From Bradyrhizobium sp. AS23.2 (GTDB lineage Bacteria > Pseudomonadota > Alphaproteobacteria > Rhizobiales > Xanthobacteraceae): DNA of 64,000 nucleotides. The stretch lies in contig NZ_LGHM01000005.1 of the NCBI RefSeq assembly GCF_001908185.1, positions 1-64,000 on the forward strand, written 5' to 3'. A model generated the notes under the pieces. It worked only from the letters and a program-made list of their open reading frames with translations. It made no database searches and was not told the origin of the DNA. Shown one piece after another: positions 36,764 through 46,988 of this stretch (position 1 is its first letter; each line of letters starts with the position of its first letter). Both the position numbers and the translations under genes were made by a program.

Positions 36764-37974
36764 GTCCTGTGCTTGACAAAACGCCACTTCGCCCGCTTGA
36801 AGGCGTGCGCGTCGTCGAGTTCAGCCAAATGGTCATGGGCCCGAGTTGCGGGCTGATCCTTGCCGATCTCGGCGCCGACGTGATCAAGGTTGAACCGACG
36901 AAGGGGGATCGCACTCGCTCTTTCAAAGGGCCGGCATCGGGCTTCTTCAACACCTATTGCCGTAACAAACGGAGCATTGCCCTCGACACGTCGACGCCCC
37001 GGGGCCAGCAACTGGCGCGACGGCTCATCGAGAGCTGCGATGTGCTCATCGAGAATTTCCGGCCTGGGCTGCTGAAACGTATCGGGCTCGACTACGATTC
37101 TGTTGCGAGCTTTGCGCCCCGGCTCATCTATTGCTCGCTCAAGGGATATCTACCGGGGCCCTACGAGAATCGCCTTGCGCTGGACGAGGTGGTCCAGATG
37201 ATGGGCGGGCTGGCCTATATGACGGGCCTGCCGGATAGGCCGATGCGTGCGGGCGCCTCCGTCAACGACGTCATGGGCGGCATGTTCGGTGCGATCGCGA
37301 TCCAGGCCGCTCTTGCCGAGCGGCAACGAACTGGTCGTGGCCGCTACATCCAGAGCGCATTGTACGAAAACAACGTGTTCCTGATGGCGCAGGCCATGAT
37401 GTACGAAACCGTTACGGGCGAGCCGTCGACCCCGTATTCCGTCAAGCAGAGCCCATGGCCGGTCTATGACCTCTTTGACACGCGCGATGGCTCGAAACTC
37501 TTCGTCACCATTGTCGGTGAGGAGCAATGGGGCGCATTTTGCCGCGCGTTCGACCGCGAGGCGTGGTTGAGCGATCCGCGCTTCGTCACCGGCCAGGATC
37601 GAGTCGATCACCGGGATTGGTTGATCCCGGAGATCGCCAAGATATTCGCTCAGTGGGACAAATCGGATCTCGCGGCGAAGCTCGATCAACTTGATCTGCC
37701 CTATGCGCCGGTCAACAAACCGGGCGATCTGTTCGACGATCCTCATCTCAACGCATCCGGTGGATTGATCGACATCAAGCTGCCGGATGGACGCCTCGCC
37801 AAAACACCGCTGCTGCCGGTTTCGATGGATGGGCAGCGCCTGCCGAACCGCTACGATCCGCCACAGATCGGTGAGCATACCCGCGACGTGCTGACGGAAA
37901 TCGGCTGTACGCCACACGAGATCGCAGAGCTGGCAGCGACGGGAATTGTCACGGCCAGGCCTGAAGCGGCCTGA
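36760..37974 (+). CDS. Class III CoA-transferase (CaiB/Frc family)
   Basis: A 404-residue CoA-transferase. The family start LEGVRVVEFSQMVMGPSCG and [13 protein letters not shown] are clear, followed by RNKRSIALDTSTPRG and the RPGLLKRIGLDYD segment. The expected catalytic aspartate lies in MRAGASVNDVMGGMFGAIAI. It is not the frc of this window, which has longer glycine loops and lies at 42881-44158. Coupling by a 4-bp overlap with the HMG-CoA lyase-like gene suggests that it transfers CoA to an organic acid that the lyase then cleaves. The ABC importer genes follow 40 bases downstream. Confidence 0.9.
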   Translation: MSPVLDKTPLRPLEGVRVVEFSQMVMGPSCGLILADLGADVIKVEPTKGDRTRSFKGPASGFFNTYCRNKRSIALDTSTPRGQQLARRLIESCDVLIENFRPGLLKRIGLDYDSVASFAPRLIYCSLKGYLPGPYENRLALDEVVQMMGGLAYMTGLPDRPMRAGASVNDVMGGMFGAIAIQAALAERQRTGRGRYIQSALYENNVFLMAQAMMYETVTGEPSTPYSVKQSPWPVYDLFDTRDGSKLFVTIVGEEQWGAFCRAFDREAWLSDPRFVTGQDRVDHRDWLIPEIAKIFAQWDKSDLAAKLDQLDLPYAPVNKPGDLFDDPHLNASGGLIDIKLPDGRLAKTPLLPVSMDGQRLPNRYDPPQIGEHTRDVLTEIGCTPHEIAELAATGIVTARPEAA

Positions 37975-38014
37975 CCGCAGCATCAATGAAAACAATACCT
38001 GCGAGGAGGAATGC

Positions 38015-39058
38015 ATGAAGATCACGCGCCGCGAAGCTCTCATTGCGGGCTCGGCCTTCGCCGCTACGGCCTTTCCGCGGGTGCTGAGCGCTGAAGAGAA
38101 AGTTGCAAAGCTCGCTTTTGGGCCTGTCTCGCCAGTCTACGCGATCGGCATGATCGCCGAGTTGAAGGGGTACTTCAGGGACGAGGGACTCGATCCAAAG
38201 CTGGTCGCCGGCAATTCCGGCACGTTTGGACGCCAGACGCTCGCTGCGGAGCAAGCGATGTTCGCGCATGGCGATGCCAGTCATCCCCTGCAGCTTTCGG
38301 CGCGGGGCAAGCCCTGCAAGATACTGCTCGCGACCGAAATGGTGTGCTCCTACGCCAACATCGTCGTTCGAAAGGATCTCTACGACAGCGGCATCACATC
38401 CGTTGACAAGCTGGCGGCCTACAAGCGGGCCAACGACGCCAAGCCGATCGTTGCCGCGACCGCAATCGGGTCGGGCACCTGGGTCTACGGCACCTATGTG
38501 TTCGAGGCGCGCGGGCTCGGCGACAAGGTGAACTGGGTTGCCGGCGGCGGTCCGAACACCATGTTCCCTTCGCTCGAGACCAAGCAGTTCGATGCCATCA
38601 TGGCACCGCCGAGCTGGATCGTCGAAATCGAGAAGAAGGGTTTTGGGAAGGTGATTTACGACACCTCGAAGCCCGGGGAATTCGAAAGGGATTTTGGCGG
38701 CACGGTGCCGGTGCTGGTCATCTATGCACTCACGGATACGGTCACGCAGGACAAGGCGATGGTGCAGTCCTTCGTCAATGCCATCTACCGGGCCATGAAA
38801 TGGATCAAGGCGTCCCCGCTCGCCGAGGTGCAGGCACTGGTTGCGCCGAAGTATTTCTCCGGCGTGGATCCCGATGCGGTCACTGCCGAGCTTGGATTCG
38901 ACACGTCGACCTGGGCGTATGACGGGACCATAGACAAGGCCTCGTTCGAGCGCGGCGCCAAACCCTGGTACCGCAAGGGCACGGACATTCCAGAAGCCAG
39001 GTACGAGGACGTCGTCGACATGAGCTTCCTCGACGCGGCCAAGGCGAAATACAAGTGA
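38015..39058 (+). CDS. ABC transporter substrate-binding protein (NitT/TauT type)
   Basis: A 347-residue periplasmic binding protein. The N-terminus [18 protein letters not shown] has a twin-arginine followed by a hydrophobic core, so export by Tat (or Sec) is expected. The mature part has the NMT1/TauA fold: [20 protein letters not shown], then [18 protein letters not shown]. The ligand is unknown; gene context with a CoA-transferase and lyase points to a small organic acid. The ATG at 38015 has a GAGGAGG site; another ATG four bases before it is out of frame. The stop overlaps the ATPase start (TGATG). Confidence 0.9.
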   Translation: MKITRREALIAGSAFAATAFPRVLSAEEKVAKLAFGPVSPVYAIGMIAELKGYFRDEGLDPKLVAGNSGTFGRQTLAAEQAMFAHGDASHPLQLSARGKPCKILLATEMVCSYANIVVRKDLYDSGITSVDKLAAYKRANDAKPIVAATAIGSGTWVYGTYVFEARGLGDKVNWVAGGGPNTMFPSLETKQFDAIMAPPSWIVEIEKKGFGKVIYDTSKPGEFERDFGGTVPVLVIYALTDTVTQDKAMVQSFVNAIYRAMKWIKASPLAEVQALVAPKYFSGVDPDAVTAELGFDTSTWAYDGTIDKASFERGAKPWYRKGTDIPEARYEDVVDMSFLDAAKAKYK

Positions 39059-39892
39059 TGTCCGCAGGTCTCAGCCTTGCTCTTGCTCCGCAAGCGGGCA
39101 GCGCGGCGATCCGGATTGCGGTGCAGGGCCTGACGAAGAGCTTCAGCGCGGGCAGCGCGCAATTCACCGCGGTGGACAACGTATCCTTTGACGTGCGCCA
39201 GGGTGAATTCGTCGCGCTCCTTGGCCCCTCCGGCTGCGGCAAGAGCACAATTCTCAACATGGTCGCAGGTCTGCTGCCTCGTTCGGGGGGGACGTATTCT
39301 CATCGATGACGACGAGGTCGAGCCGGGCAGGGTGAACCGGAAGGTTGGTTACGTCTTCCAGCGCGATACGCTGTTTCCCTGGCGAACCGTCGAGCAAAAT
39401 ATCGGCTATGGACTCGAGATCGCGGGGGTCGCGAAGGCTGAGCGCGCCGACCGTGTCGCCAAAGCGGTCGAGCAGGCGGGATTGGACGGTTTCGGCCAGA
39501 CGTTTCCGCGCATGTTGTCCGGCGGCATGCGCCAGCGGGTGGCCCTCATGCGAACGCTGATCCTGGAGCCGGAAATCCTGCTGATGGATGAGCCGTTCGG
39601 GGCCCTCGACACGCACACCAAGCTCGAGATGCACAAGACGTTGCTGGAGATATGGGAACGCGAGCGGCAGACCGTTCTCTTCGTGACCCACGATCTCGGC
39701 GAGGCGCTGACGCTTGCAAGCCGGATCATCCTGTTGTCCGCGCGGCCGGGACGATTGAAGGAAGATTTCGACGTCTCGTTCCCGCGCCCGCGCGACCCGG
39801 TTGGCCTTCGCGAGACCGCCGAGTTCGGTCGCCTCTATTCCCATATCTGGCATTCGCTTGGCGAAGAGTTTCGCCGAACCAAGGCAGACTGA
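39058..39892 (+). CDS. ABC transporter ATP-binding protein (NitT/TauT type), frameshifted
   Basis: The ATPase of the importer encoded by its neighbours. Walker A is GPSGCGKST (residues 56-64), the signature is [13 protein letters not shown], and Walker B is [12 protein letters not shown], followed by the switch histidine in [10 protein letters not shown]. The frame breaks after GLLPRSGG at the run of seven G at 39285-39291. Deleting one base continues as [20 protein letters not shown] and gives a 277-residue protein of normal length. As written, translation would stop soon after Walker A, giving a dead protein. The gene is squeezed between coupled SBP and permease genes, which argues for an intact gene and a sequence error. 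Confidence 0.86.
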
Positions 39893-39894
39893 TC

Positions 39895-40746
39895 ATGTCT
39901 TCCCGCCGCTCGGTCATCCTGTTCTGGCAGCTCGCGATCCTCGCCTTGACGCTCGTCATCTGGCAGTGGGGTTTCGAGTGGAGCAAGATGCTCCTGCCCA
40001 AAGCCTATGTCCCAAAGATCCTTGACCCATACTTCGTCGCCAAGCCGTCGCTGATCTGGGGCAGCTTCCTGCGTCTCGGCTGTTTCAGAGACCCCAGCGG
40101 CTTCCTCGCCTGTATTGGGAATAACGACAACAATCTCTGGATAGCCACTCTCGTCACGCTGAAGAACACGTGGTGGGGATTCCTGTTTGGCAGCGCTACG
40201 GGTATCGCGGCGGGCCTCGTTCTCGGGCGCTCCGACTTTCTCGCACGCGTGTTCGGTCCCTACGTCGTGGCGCTGAATTCGATTCCGCGCATTGCCCTGG
40301 TGCCGCTCGTCATCCTGATCTTCGGCCTCGGCGACCTGTCCAAGGTGGCGACCGCCTGGCTCGTGGTGTTCTTCGTGGTCTTCTTCAACACGTTCGAGGG
40401 AACACGCGCGGTCGACCGCGATCAGATCGCGGCAGCCCGTCTGATGGGCGCAAGCGAGTTCGCCGTTTTGCGAACGGTGGTGATTCCGTCTGCGTTGGCG
40501 TGGGTGTTCGCGTCGCTGCTTCCCGCGGTGTCGTTTGCGCTCGTCGGCGTCATCGTCGGCGAGTTCATCGGCGCCGAGCGCGGCCTTGGAAAGCTCATTA
40601 TCGAGGCGGAGGCGCGTGCCAATGCCAGCGAGATGATGGTCGCGATCTTCATCATGATGATCGTCGGTATCGTGCTGGCCATGCTCGTGCAGGCGCTGCA
40701 ATCATACCTGCTTCGCTGGCAGCCGCAGTTCGAAGGATCGGTGTAG
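39895..40746 (+). CDS. ABC transporter permease (NitT/TauT type)
   Basis: A 283-residue inner-membrane permease with about six membrane segments. The coupling loop EGTRAVDRDQIAAARLMGAS matches the EAA motif that contacts the ATPase. An extra hydrophilic segment of about 30 residues (LGCFRDPSGFLACIGNNDNN) sits between the first two membrane segments and carries two cysteines. The ATG at 39895 is two bases after the ATPase stop. It ends the + strand run from the lyase gene, and a 31-bp inverted repeat lies just downstream. Confidence 0.9.
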   Translation: MSSRRSVILFWQLAILALTLVIWQWGFEWSKMLLPKAYVPKILDPYFVAKPSLIWGSFLRLGCFRDPSGFLACIGNNDNNLWIATLVTLKNTWWGFLFGSATGIAAGLVLGRSDFLARVFGPYVVALNSIPRIALVPLVILIFGLGDLSKVATAWLVVFFVVFFNTFEGTRAVDRDQIAAARLMGASEFAVLRTVVIPSALAWVFASLLPAVSFALVGVIVGEFIGAERGLGKLIIEAEARANASEMMVAIFIMMIVGIVLAMLVQALQSYLLRWQPQFEGSV

Positions 40747-40768
40747 GCAGCCACGAATTCGATATTCT

Positions 40769-40850
40769 CCGTCATTGCGAGCGCAGCGAAGCAATCCAGA
40801 ATCGTTCCGAGGAGGGACACTGGATTGCTTCGCTGCGCTCGCAATGACGG
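40769..40850. repeat. Long perfect inverted repeat between convergent genes
   Basis: Arms of 31 bp (40769-40799 and 40820-40850) are perfect complements with a 20-nt loop. They begin CCGTCATTGCGAGCG and end CGCTCGCAATGACGG. It lies 22 bases after the permease stop and before the end of the convergent SRPBCC gene, so it could act as a bidirectional terminator. The sequence type (GTCATTGCGAGCGCAGCGAAGC) is a widespread bacterial intergenic palindrome. Confidence 0.85.
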
Positions 40851-40978
40851 CGTGGGTCGATCTGTGGAAACGATCGAACAGATCGACCCGCAGATGCTCC
40901 CTTTCACCCGGATCGCATCTCACGAGGCGATCCGGCCTAAGCGAGGCCACGCCGCGGCACGGCACCCGGCAGGACCTG

Positions 40979-41422
40979 CTACTGATTGATCTCGGGCTCG
41001 ACGAGCCGGGCCAGGTTGCGCAGCGATTCCTGCCAGCCGAGATAACAGGCCTCCGGCGGAATGACGTCCGGTATGCCCGCCTGCGTGATGTCAAGCTCGG
41101 TGCCGACCGAGACCTTCTTCAGCGTCACGGTGACCTGAAGCTCGCCGGGCAGATTGGGGTCGTCGAATTTGTCGGTGTAGCGGAGACGTTCGCCCGGGAC
41201 GAGCTCGAGATATTCGCCGCCGAAAGCGTGGCTGTCGCCCGTCGTGAAGTTGCGGAACGACATTTTGAACGTGCCCCCGACCTTGGGCTCCAGGTGATGC
41301 ACGGTGCAGGCAAAGCCGTTAGGCGGAAGCCATTTCGCCAGCGCATCCGCTTCCAGGAAGGCGCGATAGACTTTCTCCGGGCGGGTGGCCAGAACGCGGT
41401 GCAGGCGGACAGTGCTGGGCAT
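40979..41422 (-). CDS. SRPBCC / AHSA1-like protein
   Basis: A 147-residue protein of the START/Bet v1-like fold (AHA1 C-terminal type), which binds hydrophobic ligands or acts in stress responses. Typical features are STVRLHRVLATRPEKVYRAF, ALAKWLPPNGF and the end CYLGWQESLRNLARLVEPEI. The start ATG at 41422 has GAGGA 8-12 bases upstream; an in-frame ATG at 41437 lies before it without a site. It stands alone and its ligand is unknown. Confidence 0.86.
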   Translation of the reverse strand: MPSTVRLHRVLATRPEKVYRAFLEADALAKWLPPNGFACTVHHLEPKVGGTFKMSFRNFTTGDSHAFGGEYLELVPGERLRYTDKFDDPNLPGELQVTVTLKKVSVGTELDITQAGIPDVIPPEACYLGWQESLRNLARLVEPEINQ

Positions 41423-41650
41423 AATGGTCATCCTCATGAATTGATGGGCCCGACACCAGCGTCTGTTGCCCATTCATGCCCCGAGGACGAACGGAGGGTT
41501 GACGATCCGACAGGGCACCTCGGATTTTCTTGCTGAACCTTGTTGAGAGCGCTTGATCGCAAATCGAGGCCGGGTTGGGCGATCAACTGAAGCCACAATT
41601 CCGCTACCGTTCTTCGTTCAACTCCTGCGCGAAATCAGGGGGGACTTCCG

Positions 41651-42620
41651 TTGCGCAGCACGCTTTGGGCTTTCGCTGTCACACTCTGCTGTCTTGGCAC
41701 ACCCGCAGAGGCTGCGGGTATCCAGCTTCTCGAATCCGATCCGGCGCTGTCGGGTGCGATCTGGTATCCGTGCGCGTCGGAGCCGACACATGTGGTGCTC
41801 GGCCGCCTTTCGGTCGGGGCCGATTACGATCTGAAGGGCGTGAAGGATTGTCCCGTTACCGGTGCGAAACTCCCGCTCATCATCTTCTCGCACGGCCGGG
41901 GCGGATTTTTCGGTCAGCATCACGACACCGCGGAGGCGCTGGCCGATGCCGGCTTCGTCGTCGCCGCCATCAATCATCCCGGCGATACCTATAGCGACTC
42001 CTCGCGGCGGGACACGCTGTCCGTCTGGGGATCGCGCCCGGCGGACATGGTGCGCCTGCTCGATTTCATGCTGCAGAACTGGAAGGACAGGGCGGTGATT
42101 GATCCCGCCAAAGTCGGCTTCTTCGGTTTCTCGCTCGGCGGCTATACCGGCTTCGCGCTGATGGGGATCAAGCCGGATTTCGGCAGGCTCGCCAGCCTCT
42201 GCAAGGAGACCACCGGTAGCTGCGCCCAGCTTCACAACGGAGAGACGCCGCCTGATCCGCCGCATGACGCGCGCATCCGCGCCGCGGTGATCGTCGATCC
42301 CGCGCCCGTCGTCCTGACGCGCGAGAATCTCGTCGCCGTCAAGATCCCGTTCCAGTTCTGGCGATCGCAGTTCGGGGGGGCCGGGCGTGGGCGACGGTTC
42401 GGGCACGGCGCGCGTCGCGGACGGCCTGCCGGGCAAGCCCGAGGTTCATGTCGTGCCGGCCGGCCACTTTGCCTTCCTCGCGCCTTGCTCGGCCGAACTC
42501 GCGGCAGCCATCCCGCGCATCTGCACCGACGTGCCGGCGGGATTCGACAGGGCAGGGTTTCACCGCGAGTTCAACGCGGCGGTGGCGAAGTATTTTCGCG
42601 AGCAGCTAGGGGAGCACTGA
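41651..42620 (+). CDS. Secreted alpha/beta hydrolase (dienelactone hydrolase-like), frameshifted
   Basis: An exported serine hydrolase. A signal peptide (residues 1-21, ending AEA) is followed by an alpha/beta-hydrolase domain with the oxyanion region LIIFSHGRGG and the nucleophile elbow GFFGFSLGGYTG. The reading frame breaks at the run of seven G at 42374-42380. After removal of one base it continues as GVGDGSGTARVADG and reaches the catalytic histidine region VVPAGHFAFLAP, giving 322 residues. As written, the protein would lack the catalytic His. The start is a TTG at 41651 after a GGGGG-rich site. The substrate is unknown. Confidence 0.78.
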
Positions 42621-42740
42621 GCGTCGTGATCGAGGGATAGCTAGAAACCTCGGGTCCGAGTTGCGACCGTTTCTTCGGATGATGGCATAATACCCCTGTT
42701 TTGCCCGACGCCTCAACGATTTTTCGGTAGATCAGAAATT

Positions 42741-42758
42741 CTCTTTGAGACCAAAGAG
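42741..42758. repeat. Inverted repeat CTCTTTG-4-CAAAGAG in an AT-rich gap
   Basis: A perfect 7-bp inverted repeat with a 4-nt loop in the 260-bp gap between the convergent hydrolase and frc genes. The surrounding 42700-42800 stretch is clearly more AT-rich than its neighbours. It has no gene and may be a hairpin ending the hydrolase transcript, although no T tract follows directly. Confidence 0.45.
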
Positions 42759-42828
42759 TTGACTACTGTGCATGGGGTTGTTTTTCAATTTTTTAGTTTG
42801 GACCTGCACCCCGTTGGCATTCTGATAC

Positions 42829-42858
42829 AAAAAGGGCCGCCTCGAAGGGCGGCCCTTT
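42829..42858 (-). terminator. Rho-independent terminator of frc
   Basis: Arms AAAGGGCCGCC (42831-42841) and GGCGGCCCTTT (42848-42858) enclose a 6-nt loop. On the - strand a short T stretch (TTTGTATC) follows. It lies 22 bases after the frc stop. Confidence 0.85.
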
Positions 42859-42880
42859 CGCCTTAACGTTGCCGTATCGC

Positions 42881-44158
42881 TTACTCAGCGGCCTGCTTCT
42901 GCGGCGGGTCGAGTGCGCCGGACTTGTGGATATCGGCGACCTGATGGTCGCTGAAGCCGAGCACGCTGCGCAGGATCTCGTCGGTGTGCTCGCCGAGCAG
43001 CGGGGAGCGCTCCACGTCGCTCGGAGAATCCGACAGCTTGATCGGGTTGCCGACCGAGATGTACTTGCCGCGGGTGGGGTGATCGACCTCGACCACGGTG
43101 CCGGTGGCGCGCAGCGACTGGTCCTCGGCGATCTCCTTCATCGACAGGATCGGGCCGCAGGGGATGTCGTCCTTGTTGAGGATCTCCATCGCCTCGAACT
43201 TGGTCTTGGTCATCGTCCACTGTTCGATGCGGGCGAAGATCTCGTTGAGGCGCGGCAGGCGGGCCGGCGGCTTGGCGTAGTTCGGGTCGGTCTTCCAGGT
43301 CGGCTCGCCGATCACGTCGCAGATCTTCTCCCAGACCGGGGCCTGGGTGATGAAGTAGATGTAGGCGTTGGGATCGGTCTCCCAGCCCTTGCACTTCAGG
43401 ATGCGGCCGGGCTGGCCGCCGCCAGAATCGTTGCCGGCGCGCGGCACGGCATCGCCGAACGGAATGCCTTCGCCGAACTGGCTGTACTCCTTGAGCGGAC
43501 CATGGGCGAGGCGCTGCTGGTCGCGCAGCTTGACGCGGGCGAGGTTGAGCACGCCGTCCTGCATCGCAGCCGTGACGCGCTGGCCCCTGCCCGAGTGGGT
43601 GCGGTGATAGAGCGCGGTGACGATGCCGAGCGCGAGATGCAGGCCGGTACCGCTGTCGCCGATCTGCGCGCCGGTGACGAGCGGCAGGCCGTCGCGGAAG
43701 CCGGTGGTGGAGGCGGCGCCGCCGGTGCACTGCGCGACGTTCTCATACACCTTGCAGTCCTCGTACGGTCCTGGACCAAAGCCCTTGATCGAGGCGACGA
43801 TCATCTTGGGGTTGATCGCCTGGATCTTCTCCCAGGGGAAGCCCATGCGGTCGAGCACGCCGGGGCCGAAATTCTCGACCAGCACGTCGCACTTCTTGAT
43901 CAGCTCGGTGAGGACTTCCTTGCCCTTGGGGTTCTTGGTGTCGAGCGTGATCGAACGCTTGTTGTGGTTGAGCATGGTGAAATACAGGCTGTCCACGTTC
44001 GGGATGTCCTGCAGCTGGCCGCGGGTGATGTCACCCACGCCCGGGCGTTCCACCTTGATCACGTCGGCGCCGAACCATGCGAGCAGCTGCGTGCAGGTCG
44101 GTCCGGACTGGACGTGGGTGAAGTCGAGAATGCGAACGCCCGAGAGCGCTTTGGTCAT
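42881..44158 (-). CDS. frc: Formyl-CoA:oxalate CoA-transferase
   Basis: A class III CoA-transferase of 425 residues (Oxalobacter Frc has 428). It moves CoA from formyl-CoA to oxalate, giving oxalyl-CoA for decarboxylation by Oxc. Frc-specific features are [27 protein letters not shown]-like [19 protein letters not shown], the catalytic aspartate in [17 protein letters not shown] and the glycine loop NDSGGGQPG. Two tandem ATG codons (44161, 44158) are possible starts; the second has better spacing (7 bases) from AGGAG. It is the last gene of a likely GntR-oxc-frc unit and ends in a strong terminator. Confidence 0.96.
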   Translation of the reverse strand: MTKALSGVRILDFTHVQSGPTCTQLLAWFGADVIKVERPGVGDITRGQLQDIPNVDSLYFTMLNHNKRSITLDTKNPKGKEVLTELIKKCDVLVENFGPGVLDRMGFPWEKIQAINPKMIVASIKGFGPGPYEDCKVYENVAQCTGGAASTTGFRDGLPLVTGAQIGDSGTGLHLALGIVTALYHRTHSGRGQRVTAAMQDGVLNLARVKLRDQQRLAHGPLKEYSQFGEGIPFGDAVPRAGNDSGGGQPGRILKCKGWETDPNAYIYFITQAPVWEKICDVIGEPTWKTDPNYAKPPARLPRLNEIFARIEQWTMTKTKFEAMEILNKDDIPCGPILSMKEIAEDQSLRATGTVVEVDHPTRGKYISVGNPIKLSDSPSDVERSPLLGEHTDEILRSVLGFSDHQVADIHKSGALDPPQKQAAE

Positions 44159-44186
44159 CATATTGCTCCTGTTACCACTCTGTTTC

Positions 44187-44300
44187 CGTCATGCCCGCGA
44201 AGGCGGGCATCCAGTATTCGTTGTCGTTTCAGTTGGGCTCAGTGCTCGCCACCAAGGATGGTCCGGCGATTACTGGATTCCCGCCTGCGCGGGGAATGAC
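44187..44300. repeat. Palindromic intergenic repeat between oxc and frc
   Basis: The ends are CGTCATGCCCGC and GCGGGGAATGAC. Hairpins GCCCGC-GAAG-GCGGGC and CCCGCC-TGC-GCGGGG lie inside, with the ATCCAGTA...TACTGGAT core seen also at 23515-23616. It sits inside the probable oxc-frc transcript and might affect relative expression. Confidence 0.75.
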
Positions 44301-44311
44301 CCGGCGGTTGC

Positions 44312-46045
44312 TTACTTCTTCTTCTGCAGAACGCTCTGCGGATTGAGGTTGCCGATGCGGCCGCTCTCCGAACCTGCGGCCGGATCGATGACCGCGTTGA
44401 TGAGCGTCGGCTTGCGTGAAGCCATCGCCTCGTTGACGGCGCGCTTGAGCTCGTCGGGCGAGGTGGCATTCACGCCGACGCCGCCGAAGGCTTCCATCAT
44501 CTTGTCGTAGCGCGCGCCCTTGACGAACACCGTCGTTGCCGGATCGGCGTTGGCGCTGTTGACGTCGGTGCCGCGATAGATGCCGTCATTGTTGAAGATG
44601 ACGACGCAGATCGGAAGGTTGTAGCGGCAGATGGTCTCGACCTCCATGCCGGAGAAGCCGAAGGCCGAGTCGCCTTCCACCGCGAGCACGGGGTTGCCGG
44701 TCTCGAGCGCGGCCGCGATCGCCTGGCCCATGCCGATGCCCATCACGCCCCACGTGCCGACGTCGAGACGCTTGCGCGGCCTGTACATGTCGATGACGCC
44801 GCGGGCGAGGTCGAGCGTGTTGGCGCCCTCGTTGACGAGGATCGCCTCGGGATGGTCCTTGATGACGTTCTTCAGCACGCCGAGTGCGCCGTGATAATCC
44901 ATCGGCGACTTGTTGTTCATGAGCTTCGGCGCCATCTTGGCGACGTTCTCTTCGCGCTTGGTCGAAACAGCCTTGGTCCATTCGGCCGGCGGCGCGGTCC
45001 AGCCCGAAGCCATTGCCTGGTTGAAGGCGGAGACGACCGAGCCGATGTCACCGACGACGGGCGCGACGATCTCGACGTTGGAGTCCATTTCCCTCGGCTC
45101 GATGTCGACCTGGATGAACTTCTTGGGTGCTTCGCCCCAGGTCTTGCCCTTGCCGTGCGAGAGCAGCCAGTTCAGGCGGGCGCCGATCAGCAGCACGACG
45201 TCGGAGTCTTTCAGCACCGTCGAGCGGGCCGCGCCGGCGCATTGCGGATGCGTGTCGGGGAGGAGGCCCTTGGCCATGCTCATCGGCAGGAATGGCACGC
45301 CGCTCTTTTCGACGAAGCTCTTGATCTCTTCATCGGCCTGCGCGTAGGCGGCACCCTTGCCGAGAATGATGAGCGGACGCCTGGCCGCCTTGAGCACGTC
45401 GAGCGCACGCTTGACCGAAGCGGGCGAGGGGATCTGCGCGGGCGCGGCATCGATCACCTTGACCAGCGATTTCCGGCCGGCATCGGCGTTCATCACCTGG
45501 CCGAACAGTTTTGCCGGCAGGTCGAGATAGACGCCGCCCGGACGGCCCGACACCGCGGCGCGGATGGCGCGGGCGAGACCGATGCCGATGTCCTGAGCGT
45601 GCAGCACGCGATAGGCCGCCTTGCACAGCGGCTTTGCGATCGCGAGCTGGTCCATTTCCTCGTAGTCACCCTGCTGGAGGTCGACGATCTCGCGCTCGGA
45701 GGATCCCGAGATCAGGATCATCGGGTAGCAGTTGGTGGTGGCGTGCGCGAGCGCGGTGAGACCGTTGAGGAAGCCGGGCGCGGAGACGGTGAGGCAGACG
45801 CCGGGCTTCTTGGTGAGGAAGCCGGCGATGCCCGCCGCGTAACCGGCGTTCTGCTCGTGGCGGAAGGAGATCACACGAATGCCGGCGGCCTGCGCCATGC
45901 GGCCCAAATCCGTGATCGGGATGCCCGGCACATTATAGATGGTGTTGATGCCGTTCAGCTTGAGCGCGTCGATGACGAGATGAAAACCATCCGTCAATTC
46001 CTGCTCGGTGCCCGGTGCTTCGGACTTGGTCGCGGTATTCAGCAT
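44312..46045 (-). CDS. oxc: Oxalyl-CoA decarboxylase
   Basis: A 577-residue ThDP enzyme that turns oxalyl-CoA into formyl-CoA and CO2. The conserved glutamate for ThDP activation is in [16 protein letters not shown]. The substrate region has [20 protein letters not shown], and the ThDP/Mg motif is [20 protein letters not shown] followed by [15 protein letters not shown]. The GDS in place of the commoner GDG is normal for Oxc. Length fits the family (about 565-580). The gene lies 74 bases after the GntR gene and 153 bases before frc, all on the - strand, and together with frc forms the complete oxalate cycle. Confidence 0.97.
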   Translation of the reverse strand: MLNTATKSEAPGTEQELTDGFHLVIDALKLNGINTIYNVPGIPITDLGRMAQAAGIRVISFRHEQNAGYAAGIAGFLTKKPGVCLTVSAPGFLNGLTALAHATTNCYPMILISGSSEREIVDLQQGDYEEMDQLAIAKPLCKAAYRVLHAQDIGIGLARAIRAAVSGRPGGVYLDLPAKLFGQVMNADAGRKSLVKVIDAAPAQIPSPASVKRALDVLKAARRPLIILGKGAAYAQADEEIKSFVEKSGVPFLPMSMAKGLLPDTHPQCAGAARSTVLKDSDVVLLIGARLNWLLSHGKGKTWGEAPKKFIQVDIEPREMDSNVEIVAPVVGDIGSVVSAFNQAMASGWTAPPAEWTKAVSTKREENVAKMAPKLMNNKSPMDYHGALGVLKNVIKDHPEAILVNEGANTLDLARGVIDMYRPRKRLDVGTWGVMGIGMGQAIAAALETGNPVLAVEGDSAFGFSGMEVETICRYNLPICVVIFNNDGIYRGTDVNSANADPATTVFVKGARYDKMMEAFGGVGVNATSPDELKRAVNEAMASRKPTLINAVIDPAAGSESGRIGNLNPQSVLQKKK

Positions 46046-46119
46046 GGGCCTTGTCTCCCTGGTCTCAAGGTGCCGTTTTAGGCTTGGGGGCGAGTGGTTC
46101 GCCCTTCTGGTGAGCGTTG

Positions 46120-46851
46120 CTAGGTAAAGAGTTCCTGGCCGTGCGCCTCGACGTAAGCGGCAAGGCCAAGGGTGTGGTCGCGGGCGCGCTTCTCGGCGAG
46201 TTCGGTGTCACGCGCCTCTAACGCTTCGATGATGCCGAGATGCTCGGGCAGGGAGGTCGCGGTGCGGTCCTTGCGCCCGATCGTCAGTTGCCGATAGCCG
46301 CGCACGTGCAGCAGCAAATCATTGGTGAGGTCGACCAGCACGGGGGATTCCGACAGCGAGATCAGCGCCTGGTGGAAGGCGATGTTGGCGCGCGAATATT
46401 CCTCGACGTGATCCTCGGGCAGGCGATCCTTGCCGAAATCCTTGAAGAAATCACGCAGCGCCGTGATGTCCTTCTTGCGTGCAGTGGTGGTGATGAGGCG
46501 GGCCGCCATGCTCTCCAGCGCCGCCCAGGCGCGGATCATGTCGACGATCTCGCTCTTGGTCCGGCGCACCACCATGATGCCGCGGCGCGGAACGGTCTTC
46601 ACGAAACCGTCCTGCTCGAGCATCGCGATCGCTTCGCGGATCGGGGTCCGGCTGACACCCAGGCGTTCGGACAGCGCGCGCTCGTCGAGCATCACCGGCT
46701 CGGGCGTCGAATAGATGTCCATCTTGAGGATGGCTTCCTTCAAGGCGTCATACGCCTTGTTCTTGAAGCTGCTCTCCGGGGCAATACGAACGATTGCGAT
46801 ATCTGCCTCGGCCATGTTCGGCAACGCCTTGGTTGGTTTCCGCAGTGACAC
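46120..46851 (-). CDS. GntR-family FCD regulator, predicted oxalate-regulon repressor
   Basis: A 243-residue regulator of the FadR subfamily. The winged helix (about residues 30-95) shows [20 protein letters not shown] and the wing [15 protein letters not shown]. The FCD domain has metal-ligand residues in [23 protein letters not shown] and [12 protein letters not shown]. The GTG at 46851 is preferred because GGAGGA lies about 8 bases before it; the first in-frame ATG (46815) has no such site, and a longer frame to 46920 begins inside operator E. It stands between operators E and F and directly before oxc. It probably represses itself, oxc-frc and the other operator-bearing genes until oxalate or a CoA ester is present (inference). 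Confidence 0.92.
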   Translation of the reverse strand: MSLRKPTKALPNMAEADIAIVRIAPESSFKNKAYDALKEAILKMDIYSTPEPVMLDERALSERLGVSRTPIREAIAMLEQDGFVKTVPRRGIMVVRRTKSEIVDMIRAWAALESMAARLITTTARKKDITALRDFFKDFGKDRLPEDHVEEYSRANIAFHQALISLSESPVLVDLTNDLLLHVRGYRQLTIGRKDRTATSLPEHLGIIEALEARDTELAEKRARDHTLGLAAYVEAHGQELFT

Positions 46852-46907
46852 GACGAATCTCCTCCAGTGGGAGTCGTCTTTTACAGGATTATTGACGGGA
46901 AAGTTTT

Positions 46908-46924
46908 TGGCATACCACATGCCA
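46908..46924 (-). promoter_or_regulatory. Operator E of the oxalate regulon (before gntR-oxc-frc)
   Basis: TGGCAT-ACCAC-ATGCCA, a perfect 6-bp inverted repeat with a 5-nt spacer, 57 bases upstream of the gntR GTG. It suggests autoregulation of the GntR gene and control of oxc and frc downstream. Confidence 0.75.
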
Positions 46925-46988
46925 GAATGTCAAGCCGCCTATTTTTTGCGGCGTTCCAAGACATGCCGTGGCTTGACAAGTTGGCTTC

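Noticed and set aside
36760..37974. Calling this class III CoA-transferase a second frc
   Set aside because: It lacks the Frc-type [12 protein letters not shown] start and GGGQP loop, and is coupled to a lyase rather than to oxc.
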